From Parcubacteria group bacterium Greene1014_15 (GTDB lineage Bacteria > Patescibacteriota > Minisyncoccia > Phycocordibacterales > VMGT01): 51,976 nucleotides of DNA. Within the stretch, counting starts at the first letter, position 1. Each line of letters starts with the position of its first letter. The notes under the pieces were generated by a model that was given only the letters and a program-made list of their open reading frames with translations, was not told the DNA's origin and made no database searches. Where the stretch lies: positions 1 through 51,976 of the forward strand of contig VMGT01000004.1 of assembly GCA_007376725.1 (NCBI GenBank), written 5' to 3'. Below are positions 17,197-26,327 of the stretch, one piece after another. A program made the position numbers and the translations under genes.

Positions 17197-20100
17197 ATGA
17201 TTCGCCTATATTCTCAAAGAAATATCGGGAGCCGCGAGCACGAGAAAGCGGCAGACTTTTTTGCAAGCGTGGGACGGAAAAATATAAAACTCGTTTCAGA
17301 ATGGTGTTACTACATAGAATCAAGCACGTCGTTTTCTTCGCATGATATTGAAATTCTCACGTGGCTTTTTAAATCACATGAAAATTTCGCTGTTCGCACC
17401 TTTTCGGTAATTTCTTCATCAGCCGTAATTGAAATCGGGTCTCGACAAAGCTTCGAAACAGCATGGTCGAGCGCCGCAGTTTCTATCACTTCCGCATGCG
17501 GAATTGCAAACATCACACGCATTGAGCGCTCGCGGCGCTACAATGTCGCACATGAACTCACCAAACAGCAAGAAGAATTGTTCGTTAGTATATTTGCCGA
17601 TGCCATGACCGAGGAACGCTATCGTGCACCACTCACCTCATTCTCCAATAAACACGCACGTAAGGTGAACGAAATCTTCCCACTTACCAAAGAAACCTAT
17701 TTCGAATCTCTTGCAGAGCTTTCAAAAAATGAGGGTCTTGGCTGGGACAGAGATGACATTGAGTTTATCGGAAATCTTTTTGTCCATACACTTCGTAGAA
17801 ATCCTTCAAAGGCAGAACTCTTCCAGATCGCACAGGCAAACTCGGAACACTCGAGGCATTGGTTTTTTAAGGGCCGTCTCTCTATTGATGGAAAGGAAAT
17901 GGATGAAAGCCTCATGGAGATAGTTCAAACTCCATGGAAAAAGTTTCCGAACAATTCTCTCATTGCATTTTGCGACGACTCGTCGGCTTTGCGCGGAAAA
18001 AAGGTTGCATCAATAATTCCCCAATACGCCGACAAAAAATCTCCGTATATACCCGTGCGGCGCACGCTTCATCCGACGCTCACCGCAGAAACACATAATT
18101 TTCCAACAGGCATCGCCCCCTATCCCGGCGCCGCAACAGGCACGGGTGGGCGCATTCGCGACAACGAAGCTGTCGGTCGTGGCGGACATGTTATCGCAAG
18201 CGCTGCCGCCTACTGTGTCGGCAATCTTCATATTCCTGGGTATACCTTGCCGTGGGAAAACGATGGCTGGCAACATCCCAAAAACCTCGCCTCGCCGCTC
18301 TCGATACTCATACAAGCGAGCAACGGGGCATCCGACTACGGTAATTGTTTTGGCGAACCTGTTATTGCAGGCTTCGTCAGAACTGGAGGGATATATTCCA
18401 CAACAGAGTACAGAAGTTGGCTTAAACCGATCATGTACACAGCCGGGATTGGCCAGATAGACGACCAACACATCCACGCGGAATCTCCTATGAGAAACAT
18501 GTTACTCATTTTACTTGGAGGTCCTTCGTACCGCATCGGCATCGGCGGGGGTTCCGCAAGCTCGATTTCCACGGAAGCAGCACGAGACTCCCTCGACTTT
18601 AGAGCAGTGCAACGCGGCAACCCGGAAATGGGACAACGTCTCAATCGTGTTATTCGGTCATGTATTGAAATGGCCGAAAATAATCCACTCAAAAAAATTG
18701 TTGATCTCGGAGCGGGCGGCGCTTGCAACGCGCTCACGGAATTACTCTATTCGAGCGGCGGAAAGATCAATCTTGACGCATTTCCTCTCGGCGATAAATC
18801 GCTCTCAATACTTGAACTTTGGATTAACGAGTCGCAAGAAAGGATTGCCGCGCTCATACATCCGTACTCGTATCAACAGATCCTCTCGATCTGCAAACGT
18901 GAACGTGTGATGATTGCCCTTGTCGGTATAGTAACAAAGAGCGGTGAAATTCACGTTACGTACGAAAAAGGAGCAAAAACTGCGGTTCGATTACCCCTTG
19001 AGCATATTCTAGGAAATTTACCCCAAAAAACATTTCACCTAAAAAGCACGGCAAAAAACCACAGACCGTTCAGTGCGCCGAAAGATTTTTCTTTTCGCAA
19101 CGCCCTTCTGCACGTTCTGCGCTTGCCTTCTGTCGGATCCAAGCGATTCCTCACGACAAAGGTTGACCGAAGCGTTACCGGTCTTGTCGCACGTCAACAA
19201 TGTATTGGACCAAACCATCTTCCTCTCTCGGATTTCGGTTTGGTAGCTCAAAGTCACTTTGCACAATCAGGTATTGCATTTGCTCTTGGCGAGGCGCCTC
19301 TCAAGGGCCTCATTTCGGCAGCTGCATGCGCGCGTATGGCTGTTTCTGAAATGCTCCTTAATATGGCAGGCGCACGCATCGGGAACATTGAGAGTATTAA
19401 ATGCTCTGCAAACTGGATGCTCGCCGCAAAAGAAACCGACGGCGACGGAGCCTGGCTCCACGAAGCAGTATGTGCCCTCCGTGATATCTGCATCGCACTC
19501 GGTATCGCAATTGATGGCGGCAAAGATTCGCTTTCCATGGCTTCGAATGCAATAAACCCCGATGGAAAAGAAGAAAAAGTTCTTGCTCCTTCGCAACTTG
19601 TTGTTGCAGGATACGCTCCGGTGCCGAATATCAAAACACACATAACACCTGACATTAAAAGAAGGGGTTCACATCTCATTCTCATCGACCCAAGTGAGGG
19701 CAGTAATCGCATCGGTGGGTCGGCACTTGCCCAAATATCCGGACAAACCGGTGACACTTGTCCTGACATCGATGATCCCAAAGCTCTCGCTTCGGCATTC
19801 AAGATAGCGGGAATCCTCGCAGACAAAGGACTCGTGCTTTCAATGCATGATCGCTCGGATGGAGGACTCATTACTGCGGCTCTTGAGATGGCTTTTGCGG
19901 GAAATACGGGACTGACACTTTCGCTCTGTGGCGAAGGGGATCCAATTCACGAATTCTTCTCCGAAGAAGCGGGGCTGCTCATTGAGACAAGTGATATTAA
20001 CGCCGTTTGGAGCGCGCTCATCGATCACAAATCTGCATGCGACATCAAAGTCATTGGAAAAATTCCTGATGGAACTGAAGTCAAGGTAGTATGGAATAAC

Positions 20101-21087
20101 TCTGTTCTACTTACAGAAGATATGACATTTCTGCGCGCGACGTGGGAAGAAACAAGTTCAGCCATTGATATGCTCCAAGCAAATCCTCTCTGTGTCAAAA
20201 GTGAACAGGCAGCAATTAAAAACTTGGCTTCGCCACCGTATGCGCTTCTTTTCACTCCAAAGAAAACTTCTGATGCGCATATATATCGCAGAATCAAACC
20301 TGCGGTTGCAATTCTGCGTGAAGAAGGAAGCAACGGCGACCGCGAAATGGCATCAGCTTTTTTTGCAGCAGGATTCGACCCATTCGATGTCACCATGACT
20401 GATTTTCTCCAAAAAAAGGTGGCGCTTGCGCAATTTCGCGGTATTGCGTTCGTCGGTGGATTTTCTTTTGCCGATGTCCCGCAAGCAGGCAAGGGATGGG
20501 CCGCGATCATTCGCTACAATCAATTCATTAAGGAACAATTCAGATTGTTCTATGAGCGGCAAGACACCTTTTCTCTCGGCGTCTGTAACGGCTGCCAGCT
20601 CATGGCTTATTTGGGTGTAGTCGGGCCACAACCGTGGTGGGGAAAAAAAGAATTCCGTTTCGTTCAAAATACTTCGGAGAGATTTGAGTCGCGCTTCAGC
20701 ACGGTTCGCATTGAAAAATCTCCGAGCATATTCTTCAGGGGTATGACGGATTCAATTCTTGGTATCTGGGTTGCACATGGAGAAGGCAGGATATACGCGA
20801 AAAAACAAAAAACAATCAGCCAACTCGTACAGAAGAATTTGGTCCCTCTCCGCTATACCGACAACAATGGAGAAGCGACTGAACAGTATCCATATAATCC
20901 GAACGGATCACCGCACGGCATTGCCGCAGTTTGTTCTCCCGACGGGCGACACCTCGCAATGATGCCGCATCCGGAGCGCACATTCATCACCTGGCAATGG
21001 CCCTGGATGCCCGAGTCATGGAAAAAAATGGATGCGAGCCCCTGGCTGCGCCTCTTCCAGAACGCCTATGACTGGTGCATGAAATAA
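17197..21087 (+). CDS. purL: Phosphoribosylformylglycinamidine synthase, single-chain large form
   Basis: A 1296-residue enzyme of the long PurL type, which converts FGAR, glutamine and ATP to FGAM in purine synthesis. Order: N-terminal PurS-like part (1-150), linker, two AIRS-type ATP-binding halves (TAETHNFPTGIAPYPGAATG near 296; GDGAWLHEAV, GIAIDGGKDSLSM near 770), and a C-terminal glutaminase with nucleophile Cys in GVCNGCQLMAYLG near 1130 and the His-Glu pair in MMPHPERTFITW. All catalytic motifs are intact and length is that of the E. coli enzyme. AGGAG lies before the ATG. It is a single-gene unit with promoter and terminator. No other purine gene is in the window, which is odd for a bacterium of this type. 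Confidence 0.96.
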   Translation: MIRLYSQRNIGSREHEKAADFFASVGRKNIKLVSEWCYYIESSTSFSSHDIEILTWLFKSHENFAVRTFSVISSSAVIEIGSRQSFETAWSSAAVSITSACGIANITRIERSRRYNVAHELTKQQEELFVSIFADAMTEERYRAPLTSFSNKHARKVNEIFPLTKETYFESLAELSKNEGLGWDRDDIEFIGNLFVHTLRRNPSKAELFQIAQANSEHSRHWFFKGRLSIDGKEMDESLMEIVQTPWKKFPNNSLIAFCDDSSALRGKKVASIIPQYADKKSPYIPVRRTLHPTLTAETHNFPTGIAPYPGAATGTGGRIRDNEAVGRGGHVIASAAAYCVGNLHIPGYTLPWENDGWQHPKNLASPLSILIQASNGASDYGNCFGEPVIAGFVRTGGIYSTTEYRSWLKPIMYTAGIGQIDDQHIHAESPMRNMLLILLGGPSYRIGIGGGSASSISTEAARDSLDFRAVQRGNPEMGQRLNRVIRSCIEMAENNPLKKIVDLGAGGACNALTELLYSSGGKINLDAFPLGDKSLSILELWINESQERIAALIHPYSYQQILSICKRERVMIALVGIVTKSGEIHVTYEKGAKTAVRLPLEHILGNLPQKTFHLKSTAKNHRPFSAPKDFSFRNALLHVLRLPSVGSKRFLTTKVDRSVTGLVARQQCIGPNHLPLSDFGLVAQSHFAQSGIAFALGEAPLKGLISAAACARMAVSEMLLNMAGARIGNIESIKCSANWMLAAKETDGDGAWLHEAVCALRDICIALGIAIDGGKDSLSMASNAINPDGKEEKVLAPSQLVVAGYAPVPNIKTHITPDIKRRGSHLILIDPSEGSNRIGGSALAQISGQTGDTCPDIDDPKALASAFKIAGILADKGLVLSMHDRSDGGLITAALEMAFAGNTGLTLSLCGEGDPIHEFFSEEAGLLIETSDINAVWSALIDHKSACDIKVIGKIPDGTEVKVVWNNSVLLTEDMTFLRATWEETSSAIDMLQANPLCVKSEQAAIKNLASPPYALLFTPKKTSDAHIYRRIKPAVAILREEGSNGDREMASAFFAAGFDPFDVTMTDFLQKKVALAQFRGIAFVGGFSFADVPQAGKGWAAIIRYNQFIKEQFRLFYERQDTFSLGVCNGCQLMAYLGVVGPQPWWGKKEFRFVQNTSERFESRFSTVRIEKSPSIFFRGMTDSILGIWVAHGEGRIYAKKQKTISQLVQKNLVPLRYTDNNGEATEQYPYNPNGSPHGIAAVCSPDGRHLAMMPHPERTFITWQWPWMPESWKKMDASPWLRLFQNAYDWCMK

Positions 21088-21097
21088 CCTAAACACA

Positions 21098-21130
21098 AAC
21101 GGACTTTCCCAATCAGGAAAGTCCGTTTTT
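21098..21130 (+). terminator. Rho-independent terminator of purL
   Basis: ACGGACTTTCC pairs with GGAAAGTCCGT and is followed by TTTTCC, eleven bases after the purL stop. Confidence 0.9.
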
Positions 21131-21231
21131 CCTATCACAAATCTTCATATTCCTTTATGCGTTGTATCTTATTGCCATGCTCTTTGTTGTAGCAGGTAGA
21201 GATGTGTCTTTGAAATTAACGGGAGAAATGT

Positions 21232-21570
21232 ATGAGTAGTACAGTCTATGTCGTAACAGAATCGTGTCTTGGTATTTGCTCCGATCCAAAAATTCCACGG
21301 GATTTTTTTAAACATCCGATTTGCATCGATGTCTGCCCTGTCAATGGAATTAAGACTGTCGAGGGCGAAGACCAGATGTACTTCATTGATCCTACTCTTT
21401 GCATCGGTTGCAAAGCATGTTGGTATGAATGTCCAGTAGAAGCAATTTATGCAAAAGAAGATGTTCCGGAAACATGGAAAGAGTACATAGATCTGAACGC
21501 GCTTTGGCACGCTGGAGAAAAAGAAACTGTTCGAAAACGCATTGCAGAAATATCTCCAATTAAATCATAA
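21232..21570 (+). CDS. Seven-iron type ferredoxin
   Basis: A 112-residue protein starting YVVTESCLGIC, the typical opening of 7Fe (3Fe-4S plus 4Fe-4S) ferredoxins. Cluster ligands are visible in ESCLGIC and CIDVCP for the first site and CIGCKACWYECP for the second. The insert SDPKIPRDFFKH between the first Cys residues is longer than usual. It carries single electrons in the cytoplasm. GGGAG precedes the ATG. Its partner enzyme is not evident nearby. Element C follows it. Confidence 0.92.
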   Translation: MSSTVYVVTESCLGICSDPKIPRDFFKHPICIDVCPVNGIKTVEGEDQMYFIDPTLCIGCKACWYECPVEAIYAKEDVPETWKEYIDLNALWHAGEKETVRKRIAEISPIKS

Positions 21571-21606
21571 CTGTATTTCGCAAGGTATACTTTTTCATTC
21601 AGTATA

Positions 21607-21789
21607 AGAGCCTATCTCCTATCTAACCGCAAAATACAAAGTAAAATATCGCTTGCCTGCCGAAATGTCCAAAATTCTGCTGCAAATCGCGTCTTTTTCG
21701 TCAGCTTCCCCTCATGCTTCCTTAAAATACGCAATTTTCGCAACGAATTTTGAACATTTCGTCTAGGCATTAGATAGGAGATAGGCTCT
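21607..21789. repeat. Palindromic element C (183 bp)
   Basis: Exact 20-bp terminal inverted repeat AGAGCCTATCTCCTATCTAA. Inner halves pair imperfectly: GCCTGCCGAAATGTCCAAAA against GCCTAGACGAAATGTTCAAA, then GCAAATCGCGT against GAAAATTGCGT. As in element A, one side has an extra module (ACCGCAAAATACAAAGTAAA and on) next to the terminal arm. It is the full-length relative of element B. It fills most of the 304-base gap between the ferredoxin and the next gene. Confidence 0.88.
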
Positions 21790-21874
21790 AAGAGAAATCG
21801 CCGAAAATTGCGTTATGCAAGCAAACATGGTTTTATGCTTCGTAGTTGACGCTCTCTTTTTTGAAGGATAGGTC

Positions 21875-22432
21875 ATGTTTCTACAGGATGTCAGCGGAAT
21901 AGGACAAGTATTTGACCATGCCATAGCGCTTCACCAGAAAGGTATAAAAAGTATCGAATCAGTTTCTCAAGGCTCTCTCCGTCTTTACAGTGGTTCAACT
22001 CCAAACACATATGATCACAGTTCTTTGTGGTTCCATATTTCTCCGTGGTTAATTCGTAATAGACTAGAGCACATAAGCAAAAAAGCTATCTTGTTTTTCA
22101 CACCACAAGGTCATATTCATGATCCGGTATTCGAAATACAGATTTCTGAAGAAAACGAACTGCGCCGAATAGTTGCATCATTAACTCCGCTTACTCCAGC
22201 GTACTTTCCCGCTCTTTCATGTATTACACGCTTCATGTTGCGGAAAATCACGTTTATTCTCAAACAAAAGAGAAAATACCATGGCGAAAATGTTCTGTTG
22301 TTCTACTCAGCATATGACCAAACATACTTTGGATCAGTATATATTGGTGCAAAAGGAGCAGTCCTCTCGATCAAGGGACGCGATCGATCAGCGATAGAAT
22401 CAGGGATCAGATACATTATCAGCCACATGTAA
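21875..22432 (+). CDS. Unknown 185-residue cytoplasmic protein
   Basis: The ATG follows GAAGGATAGG, a good site. There is no signal peptide or membrane helix. Sequence features: SSLWFHISPWLIRNRLEHIS, a patch rich in Tyr and Phe near 105-150, and a C-terminal segment FGSVYIGAKGAVLSIKGRDR with alternating beta character. No family recognised. A terminator follows directly and overlaps the end of the convergent helicase gene. Confidence 0.7.
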   Translation: MFLQDVSGIGQVFDHAIALHQKGIKSIESVSQGSLRLYSGSTPNTYDHSSLWFHISPWLIRNRLEHISKKAILFFTPQGHIHDPVFEIQISEENELRRIVASLTPLTPAYFPALSCITRFMLRKITFILKQKRKYHGENVLLFYSAYDQTYFGSVYIGAKGAVLSIKGRDRSAIESGIRYIISHM

Positions 22433-22445
22433 ATCCTTCCCACTA

Positions 22446-22486
22446 CCTACCCCACAGCATCTTTGGTGCTCGTGGGGTAGTCTTTT
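22446..22486 (+). terminator. Terminator overlapping the end of the helicase-nuclease gene
   Basis: CTACCCCAC-AGCA pairs with TGCT-C-GTGGGGTAG (one bulge) and is followed by TCTTTTCC. It ends the plus-strand transcript 14 bases after its stop and includes the stop codon of the convergent gene. Confidence 0.75.
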
Positions 22487-25400
22487 CCTTGCATCATATC
22501 CGCAAGTTCACAGTAGCTACACTCTTTTTTAAAACAACGTTCATTCCAGAACGAGAGGTCGAGGATGCGTGACGCGGCAGAGCGGATCTCATCTTTTAGA
22601 ATCAAAACATCTTCCTCGGATAATAGAAATTTCTCGCGATGATATTCCCCTTTTTTATCCGGCTCAACAAAATCGATTTCACCAGACACAACGATAAACT
22701 CTTTGGGTTCGTAGGAGTCAATGAGCAATTTATAAAACACAAGCTGGCGCCGCTCTTTACCAATAGAGCTTTTTGTTTTTCCCTCAATAGCGTTGCGTGA
22801 CTTGTATTTTCCGGTTTTATAATCAATGACATGCACTTCTTTGCCGTCCACGAGCTCTACCTTGTCAATCTTTCCGCGCAACATGAGTCTTTTTTCTGTA
22901 CCATCGTCACGTGGTATATCAAGAAAAATTCCTGCAATATTTTTTTCATTCCAGAACGGTGTAATAAAAAACTCATGATATGTATCATAATAGCCACCAA
23001 GAGCAATCGTCCCCTTGCGCAAAAATTCTTCCCGTACGTTCGCTTCAAGCGGAACTCCTGCAATCTCTCGTTTATAAAGCGAAAGCAAATCTTTTTTCGT
23101 ACGTTTTTCTCCGTCACGCCCCGCATCAAAAAAATGTGTCAGCACTGCATGTATAGCAATACCATAATATTGATGCCGCGACGGCGCTCGTTGAATACGA
23201 ATCAGATTGTCAAAAAAATATCTCCAAGGGCACTCGAGAAAATTATTGAGGTGTGTTACTGCAAACCCTTGATCAAGAAACAACTTGTTGAGATATTCTT
23301 TTTCGTCAATGCGAATATGCACATTCTTTTTGGGAGCAAACTGCGCGAAGAGCTCGTTTATACCGGAAACAGTGGTCACGCTTACAGCATTCAATTCCCG
23401 ATGCGCTTCGTCTATCTCTTCTATAAACTGCACGGGAAGCATCTTTTTACCACCTGCTTTTTCTTCCGCATACGTCAATATGACTTTCTTTTTCGCCCGC
23501 GTTAGCGCAACATAAAAAAGCCGCCGCTCATCGTCTCCGGTGTCAATACCTCCCGAACTTGTCGGAAGATGAAAATGATCGCTTCCACGCGCTCCTTCCC
23601 AATGTCCTTCAACGGCCCCCATGATATAGACGATATCAAACTCAAGCCCTTTTGAGCGATGTGCGGTCATAAGTTGCACGCCATGTATAAACGCTCCTCC
23701 AGCACGCGCGTTCATGGGTATCTTGTATGTCGTGTATAAATCCACCGTCTTCATAAAATCTGCAAGTTTACCACCTGGATTATTCGCGGCAAATATTTTA
23801 ATCTCCTTAAAAAAAGCATCGAGTTTGTGGAGCCGCTCCACAGAACCTTCTTTCCGGAGTAGCTCGGGAAGAAACCACGACTCACGGATGAGAATTTCGG
23901 CAGCGTCGGCGGCATTCTTGTTTCGAACCATAGAACCCCATGAAGCAAGCTTTCTGTGCAGCGCAAGAAAAGCATCGCTGTCCACCTTAAGAATGCCGGC
24001 TCGTGCAAGTATCGCTCTCGAACCGAGACACTCGAAAAGCATTCTTTTTGATTGCAAAGAGATGTGTAAAAGTTTATACACATCAAGAAGCGGCAGCTTC
24101 CAAAAGTCCATAAAAAGCAACTCGGTCAGCAGTTCTGCATTTCCAAGATCAAGCACGACACGGAGCAAAAGCACCAGTTTCGAAATATCGTCATCGGCAA
24201 GAATATTCTGATCTGAAAATATGGCATAAGAAATACCGTTCCGCTCAAAAACATCAATAAGAGGAAACACATCGCGATTGTTTCTGTAAAGCACGGCTAT
24301 TTCGCGCGGCTCTGTTCCTCGTGCAAGTTCTGCGGATATACTCTCCGCAATAAACCGATACTCATCATCTTCATTTTTGCACGAATAGACGCTATAGCGC
24401 TCTCCTTTTTCTCCCCGCACAGACACAAGCGGAATGCCAAGCCGCTCGTCAAATTCCGCACTTTTCGAGATAAGAGAGTGCGCTCCATCGAGAATACGCT
24501 GGGACGAGCGATAGTTCTCTCGAAGATTTACCACAAGAGCATTCCTATAGCGTTCTCTAAAATATAAAAAATTATCGAGAGATGCGCCTTGAAATCGAAA
24601 TATCGCCTGTTTTCCATCACCGACAACAAAAAGATTTGGATTTTCGTGGAAACTCGAGAGCAGCTCCAAAAGGCGATTTTGTGAACGGTTTGCGTCTTGG
24701 TGTTCATCCGCAAGGATGTAGAGATACTGTTCCTCAAGACGCAGAAGCAAATTTTCGTTGCTTTCAAGAACCCGCACCGTCTCAAGAATCATATCTTCAT
24801 AGTCATAGAGGCGCTTATCCGCGAGCACCTTTTCGTATTTTTCATATAACGTAAGCAGCTCTTTATTGCGCTCAATTTTTTTGAGCATATCGGTATATAC
24901 ACCCTTCATCTTGCCTTTGTGTGACCCCTTCACATGATAGAGATCATTGATCGCCCCAAATTCTTTTTCCTGCGTTGCGATAAAAACCGCAAGATCCTGC
25001 GGAGTATAATCCTCACGCTTGAGTTCTCGGATACTGTGCAAAACAGGACGCACATAATAAAGCGGATCGCCAAAAGGCTTGAGAGCCGTAAGAAACGTAT
25101 CCTCCACAATCTTCTCCATGATCTGTATCTGATCTATTTCGGAGATATTTGATGAGCCAATAATACGATCAAAGGCTTCGGGGAATCGCCTAATCACCTC
25201 ATTACAAAATCCATGAAATGTATGGATATTGACGCGATATGCAGAGGGACCAATAATCTCGACCAAACGCTTGCGCATCGAATACACTGCTGACTCCGTA
25301 AACGTAAGCGCAAGAATACCATCCGGCGTTGTGTCCGTTTGACGAAGTATATTTGCGATACGCAGTGTCAGAATATGTGTCTTGCCTGTTCCCGGACCCG

Positions 25401-25512
25401 CAATCACCGTCACCGGCCCCTCGATTGCATCGACAGCTTTTTTCTGTTCAGAATTAAGCTTTCTATAAAGCGTGTCGAAGGTCTCCAATGCAACTAATCC
25501 AAATGTGGACAT
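22447..25512 (-). CDS. UvrD/PcrA-type helicase fused to RecB-like nuclease with Fe-S Cys
   Basis: A 1021-residue fusion. Residues 1-700 are a superfamily 1A helicase: Walker A AGPGTGKT (38-45), TFTESA and IHTFHGFCNEVIRRF after it, Walker B in ILADEHQDANRSQ (DEHQD, where UvrD has DExQD), VGDGKQAIFRFQGA, and motifs V/VI in LMTAHRSKGLEFDIVYIMG and RRLFYVALTRAKKKV. Residues about 770-1010 are a PD-(D/E)xK nuclease: GIAIHAVLTHFF, LRGKIDKVEL, HVIDYKTGK. Four Cys are placed as in AddB/Cas4-type iron-sulfur nucleases: one in NFLECPWRYF and three in the last 30 residues (CFKKECSYC). It probably resects DNA ends as a one-protein counterpart of AddAB or RecBCD. It is followed upstream, three bases away, by a small gene. 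Confidence 0.9.
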   Translation of the reverse strand: MSTFGLVALETFDTLYRKLNSEQKKAVDAIEGPVTVIAGPGTGKTHILTLRIANILRQTDTTPDGILALTFTESAVYSMRKRLVEIIGPSAYRVNIHTFHGFCNEVIRRFPEAFDRIIGSSNISEIDQIQIMEKIVEDTFLTALKPFGDPLYYVRPVLHSIRELKREDYTPQDLAVFIATQEKEFGAINDLYHVKGSHKGKMKGVYTDMLKKIERNKELLTLYEKYEKVLADKRLYDYEDMILETVRVLESNENLLLRLEEQYLYILADEHQDANRSQNRLLELLSSFHENPNLFVVGDGKQAIFRFQGASLDNFLYFRERYRNALVVNLRENYRSSQRILDGAHSLISKSAEFDERLGIPLVSVRGEKGERYSVYSCKNEDDEYRFIAESISAELARGTEPREIAVLYRNNRDVFPLIDVFERNGISYAIFSDQNILADDDISKLVLLLRVVLDLGNAELLTELLFMDFWKLPLLDVYKLLHISLQSKRMLFECLGSRAILARAGILKVDSDAFLALHRKLASWGSMVRNKNAADAAEILIRESWFLPELLRKEGSVERLHKLDAFFKEIKIFAANNPGGKLADFMKTVDLYTTYKIPMNARAGGAFIHGVQLMTAHRSKGLEFDIVYIMGAVEGHWEGARGSDHFHLPTSSGGIDTGDDERRLFYVALTRAKKKVILTYAEEKAGGKKMLPVQFIEEIDEAHRELNAVSVTTVSGINELFAQFAPKKNVHIRIDEKEYLNKLFLDQGFAVTHLNNFLECPWRYFFDNLIRIQRAPSRHQYYGIAIHAVLTHFFDAGRDGEKRTKKDLLSLYKREIAGVPLEANVREEFLRKGTIALGGYYDTYHEFFITPFWNEKNIAGIFLDIPRDDGTEKRLMLRGKIDKVELVDGKEVHVIDYKTGKYKSRNAIEGKTKSSIGKERRQLVFYKLLIDSYEPKEFIVVSGEIDFVEPDKKGEYHREKFLLSEEDVLILKDEIRSAASRILDLSFWNERCFKKECSYCELADMMQGKDYPTSTKDAVG

Positions 25513-25515
25513 ATT

Positions 25516-25872
25516 TCAATTTTCTATAATTTCGATCTGATCGGGAAAAATAGGTCCCTTAAATACAACAATTCCGTGAAATGCCTGATCTGGACCCGTT
25601 AGACGAGGCTCAAGTCTCTCAATTGAATCTATGGAGATTCGTAAAAGTGCGCGATCCTCGCCAGGTGGCATGTAGGGATCTCGACCAATGGTTCCGGCAA
25701 CAATATTACCACCGATCCAAGAAGATGACTCTCGAATACCACGGCGAAGCATGGGAACATATTGCCGCGGAACAGTAACAACTGGTTTTTCACCCTGTTC
25801 AAACAACGTACGAATCATCTCATAGGCATTTTCAATTTCATCAAATTTTTCGAGTTTTTCAATATTTCTCAT
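25516..25872 (-). CDS. Small protein ahead of the helicase-nuclease
   Basis: A 118-residue protein (MRNIEKLEKFDEIENAYEMI...) started at the ATG at 25872; the longer frame to 25986 runs through a terminator hairpin and is rejected. Helical N-terminus, then a beta-rich part with VPRQYVPMLRRGIRE and RLEPRLTGPDQAFHG. Its stop lies three bases before the helicase start, so the two are surely cotranscribed and probably coupled. No family recognised. A link to DNA repair follows only from position. Confidence 0.7.
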   Translation of the reverse strand: MRNIEKLEKFDEIENAYEMIRTLFEQGEKPVVTVPRQYVPMLRRGIRESSSWIGGNIVAGTIGRDPYMPPGEDRALLRISIDSIERLEPRLTGPDQAFHGIVVFKGPIFPDQIEIIEN

Positions 25873-25892
25873 AGTAATTAAAAGTATATCAA

Positions 25893-25939
25893 AGAGAATA
25901 AAAGAACGCCTTGTTTCTACGACGAGAAACAAGGCGTTC
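25893..25939 (-). terminator. Terminator of the frameshifted small gene
   Basis: GAACGCCTTGTTTCT pairs with its exact complement (stem 15 bp, loop 6) and is followed on the minus strand by TTTTATTCTCTTT. It starts 11 bases after the TAA that ends the -1 frame of the small secreted gene at 25950-26209. Confidence 0.9.
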
Positions 25940-25949
25940 GGGGACGAGC

Positions 25950-26209
25950 TTAGCGTGGTATGACGACCCATACATAGCCGTTCCAATACATATATGGGGT
26001 TGGGTAATGCGGGTGGCCTTGCTCATGCCACCGCACTTCGTCGCGGTTCACGGGCAACCGCCCATGGTGGTCTTGCTTAAATTTAGCCTCATTGTGCCGC
26101 TCTTAGAGAGCCAGCCGTCAGTGTCACTTTTTTTCCCGCCAGCGCAGACAGCTGAAGCAAGAACCAACAAAAAAAGAAAACAAGCTGTAGTGGTCAAAAC
26201 TCTCTTCAT
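25950..26209 (-). CDS. Small secreted protein in two overlapping frames, candidate -1 frameshift
   Basis: Frame 0 starts at the ATG at 26209 and stops at a TGA at 26048-26050: 53 residues with a clear signal peptide (MKRVLTTTACFLFLLVLASA...). A second frame, -1 relative to the first, is open from just upstream of the slippery site to a TAA at 25950-25952 and reads like real protein (DHHGRLPVNRDEVRWHEQGH, then an aromatic-rich end). Joining them at the A-AAT-TTA heptamer gives 86 residues. The gene has a near-consensus promoter and, 11 bases after the -1 frame stop, a strong terminator, so the whole length is one transcription unit. Options are programmed -1 frameshifting, a recent indel, or an assembly error. 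Function unknown; exported. Confidence 0.6.
26028..26084 (-). promoter_or_regulatory. Candidate -1 ribosomal frameshift signal
   Basis: A-AAT-TTA (26084-26078) sits in exact zero-frame phase (codons CTA AAT TTA). Seven bases further a stem can form between CCACC (26070-26066) and GGTGG (26032-26028), enclosing a second hairpin GCGGTT/AACCGC (26061-26056 with 26048-26043). The zero-frame stop lies inside the inner hairpin. This is the standard arrangement of a -1 frameshift site. Confidence 0.45.
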
Positions 26210-26249
26210 GATTACACCCTTTCATGCGAGAAACCCTGAATTCTGTGCC

Positions 26250-26278
26250 ATTGTATCATTATTTTGATATTTTGTCAA
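26250..26278 (-). promoter_or_regulatory. Near-consensus promoter of the frameshifted small gene
   Basis: TTGACA (26273-26278), 17 bases, TACAAT (26250-26255) on the minus strand. Transcription would start near 26243, 34 bases before the ATG at 26209. One of the best promoters in the window. Confidence 0.8.
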
Positions 26279-26327
26279 CATTTACCCTGCGTCATTTCTC
26301 TGTTATTGTTTGAGTGGAGTACCATTC

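Noticed and set aside
26078-26185. The seven-A run in the small frameshifted gene (near 26128-26136) as the shift site
   Set aside because: A -1 shift there meets a stop at once and a +1 shift ends soon after; only the A-AAT-TTA site joins the two protein-like parts.
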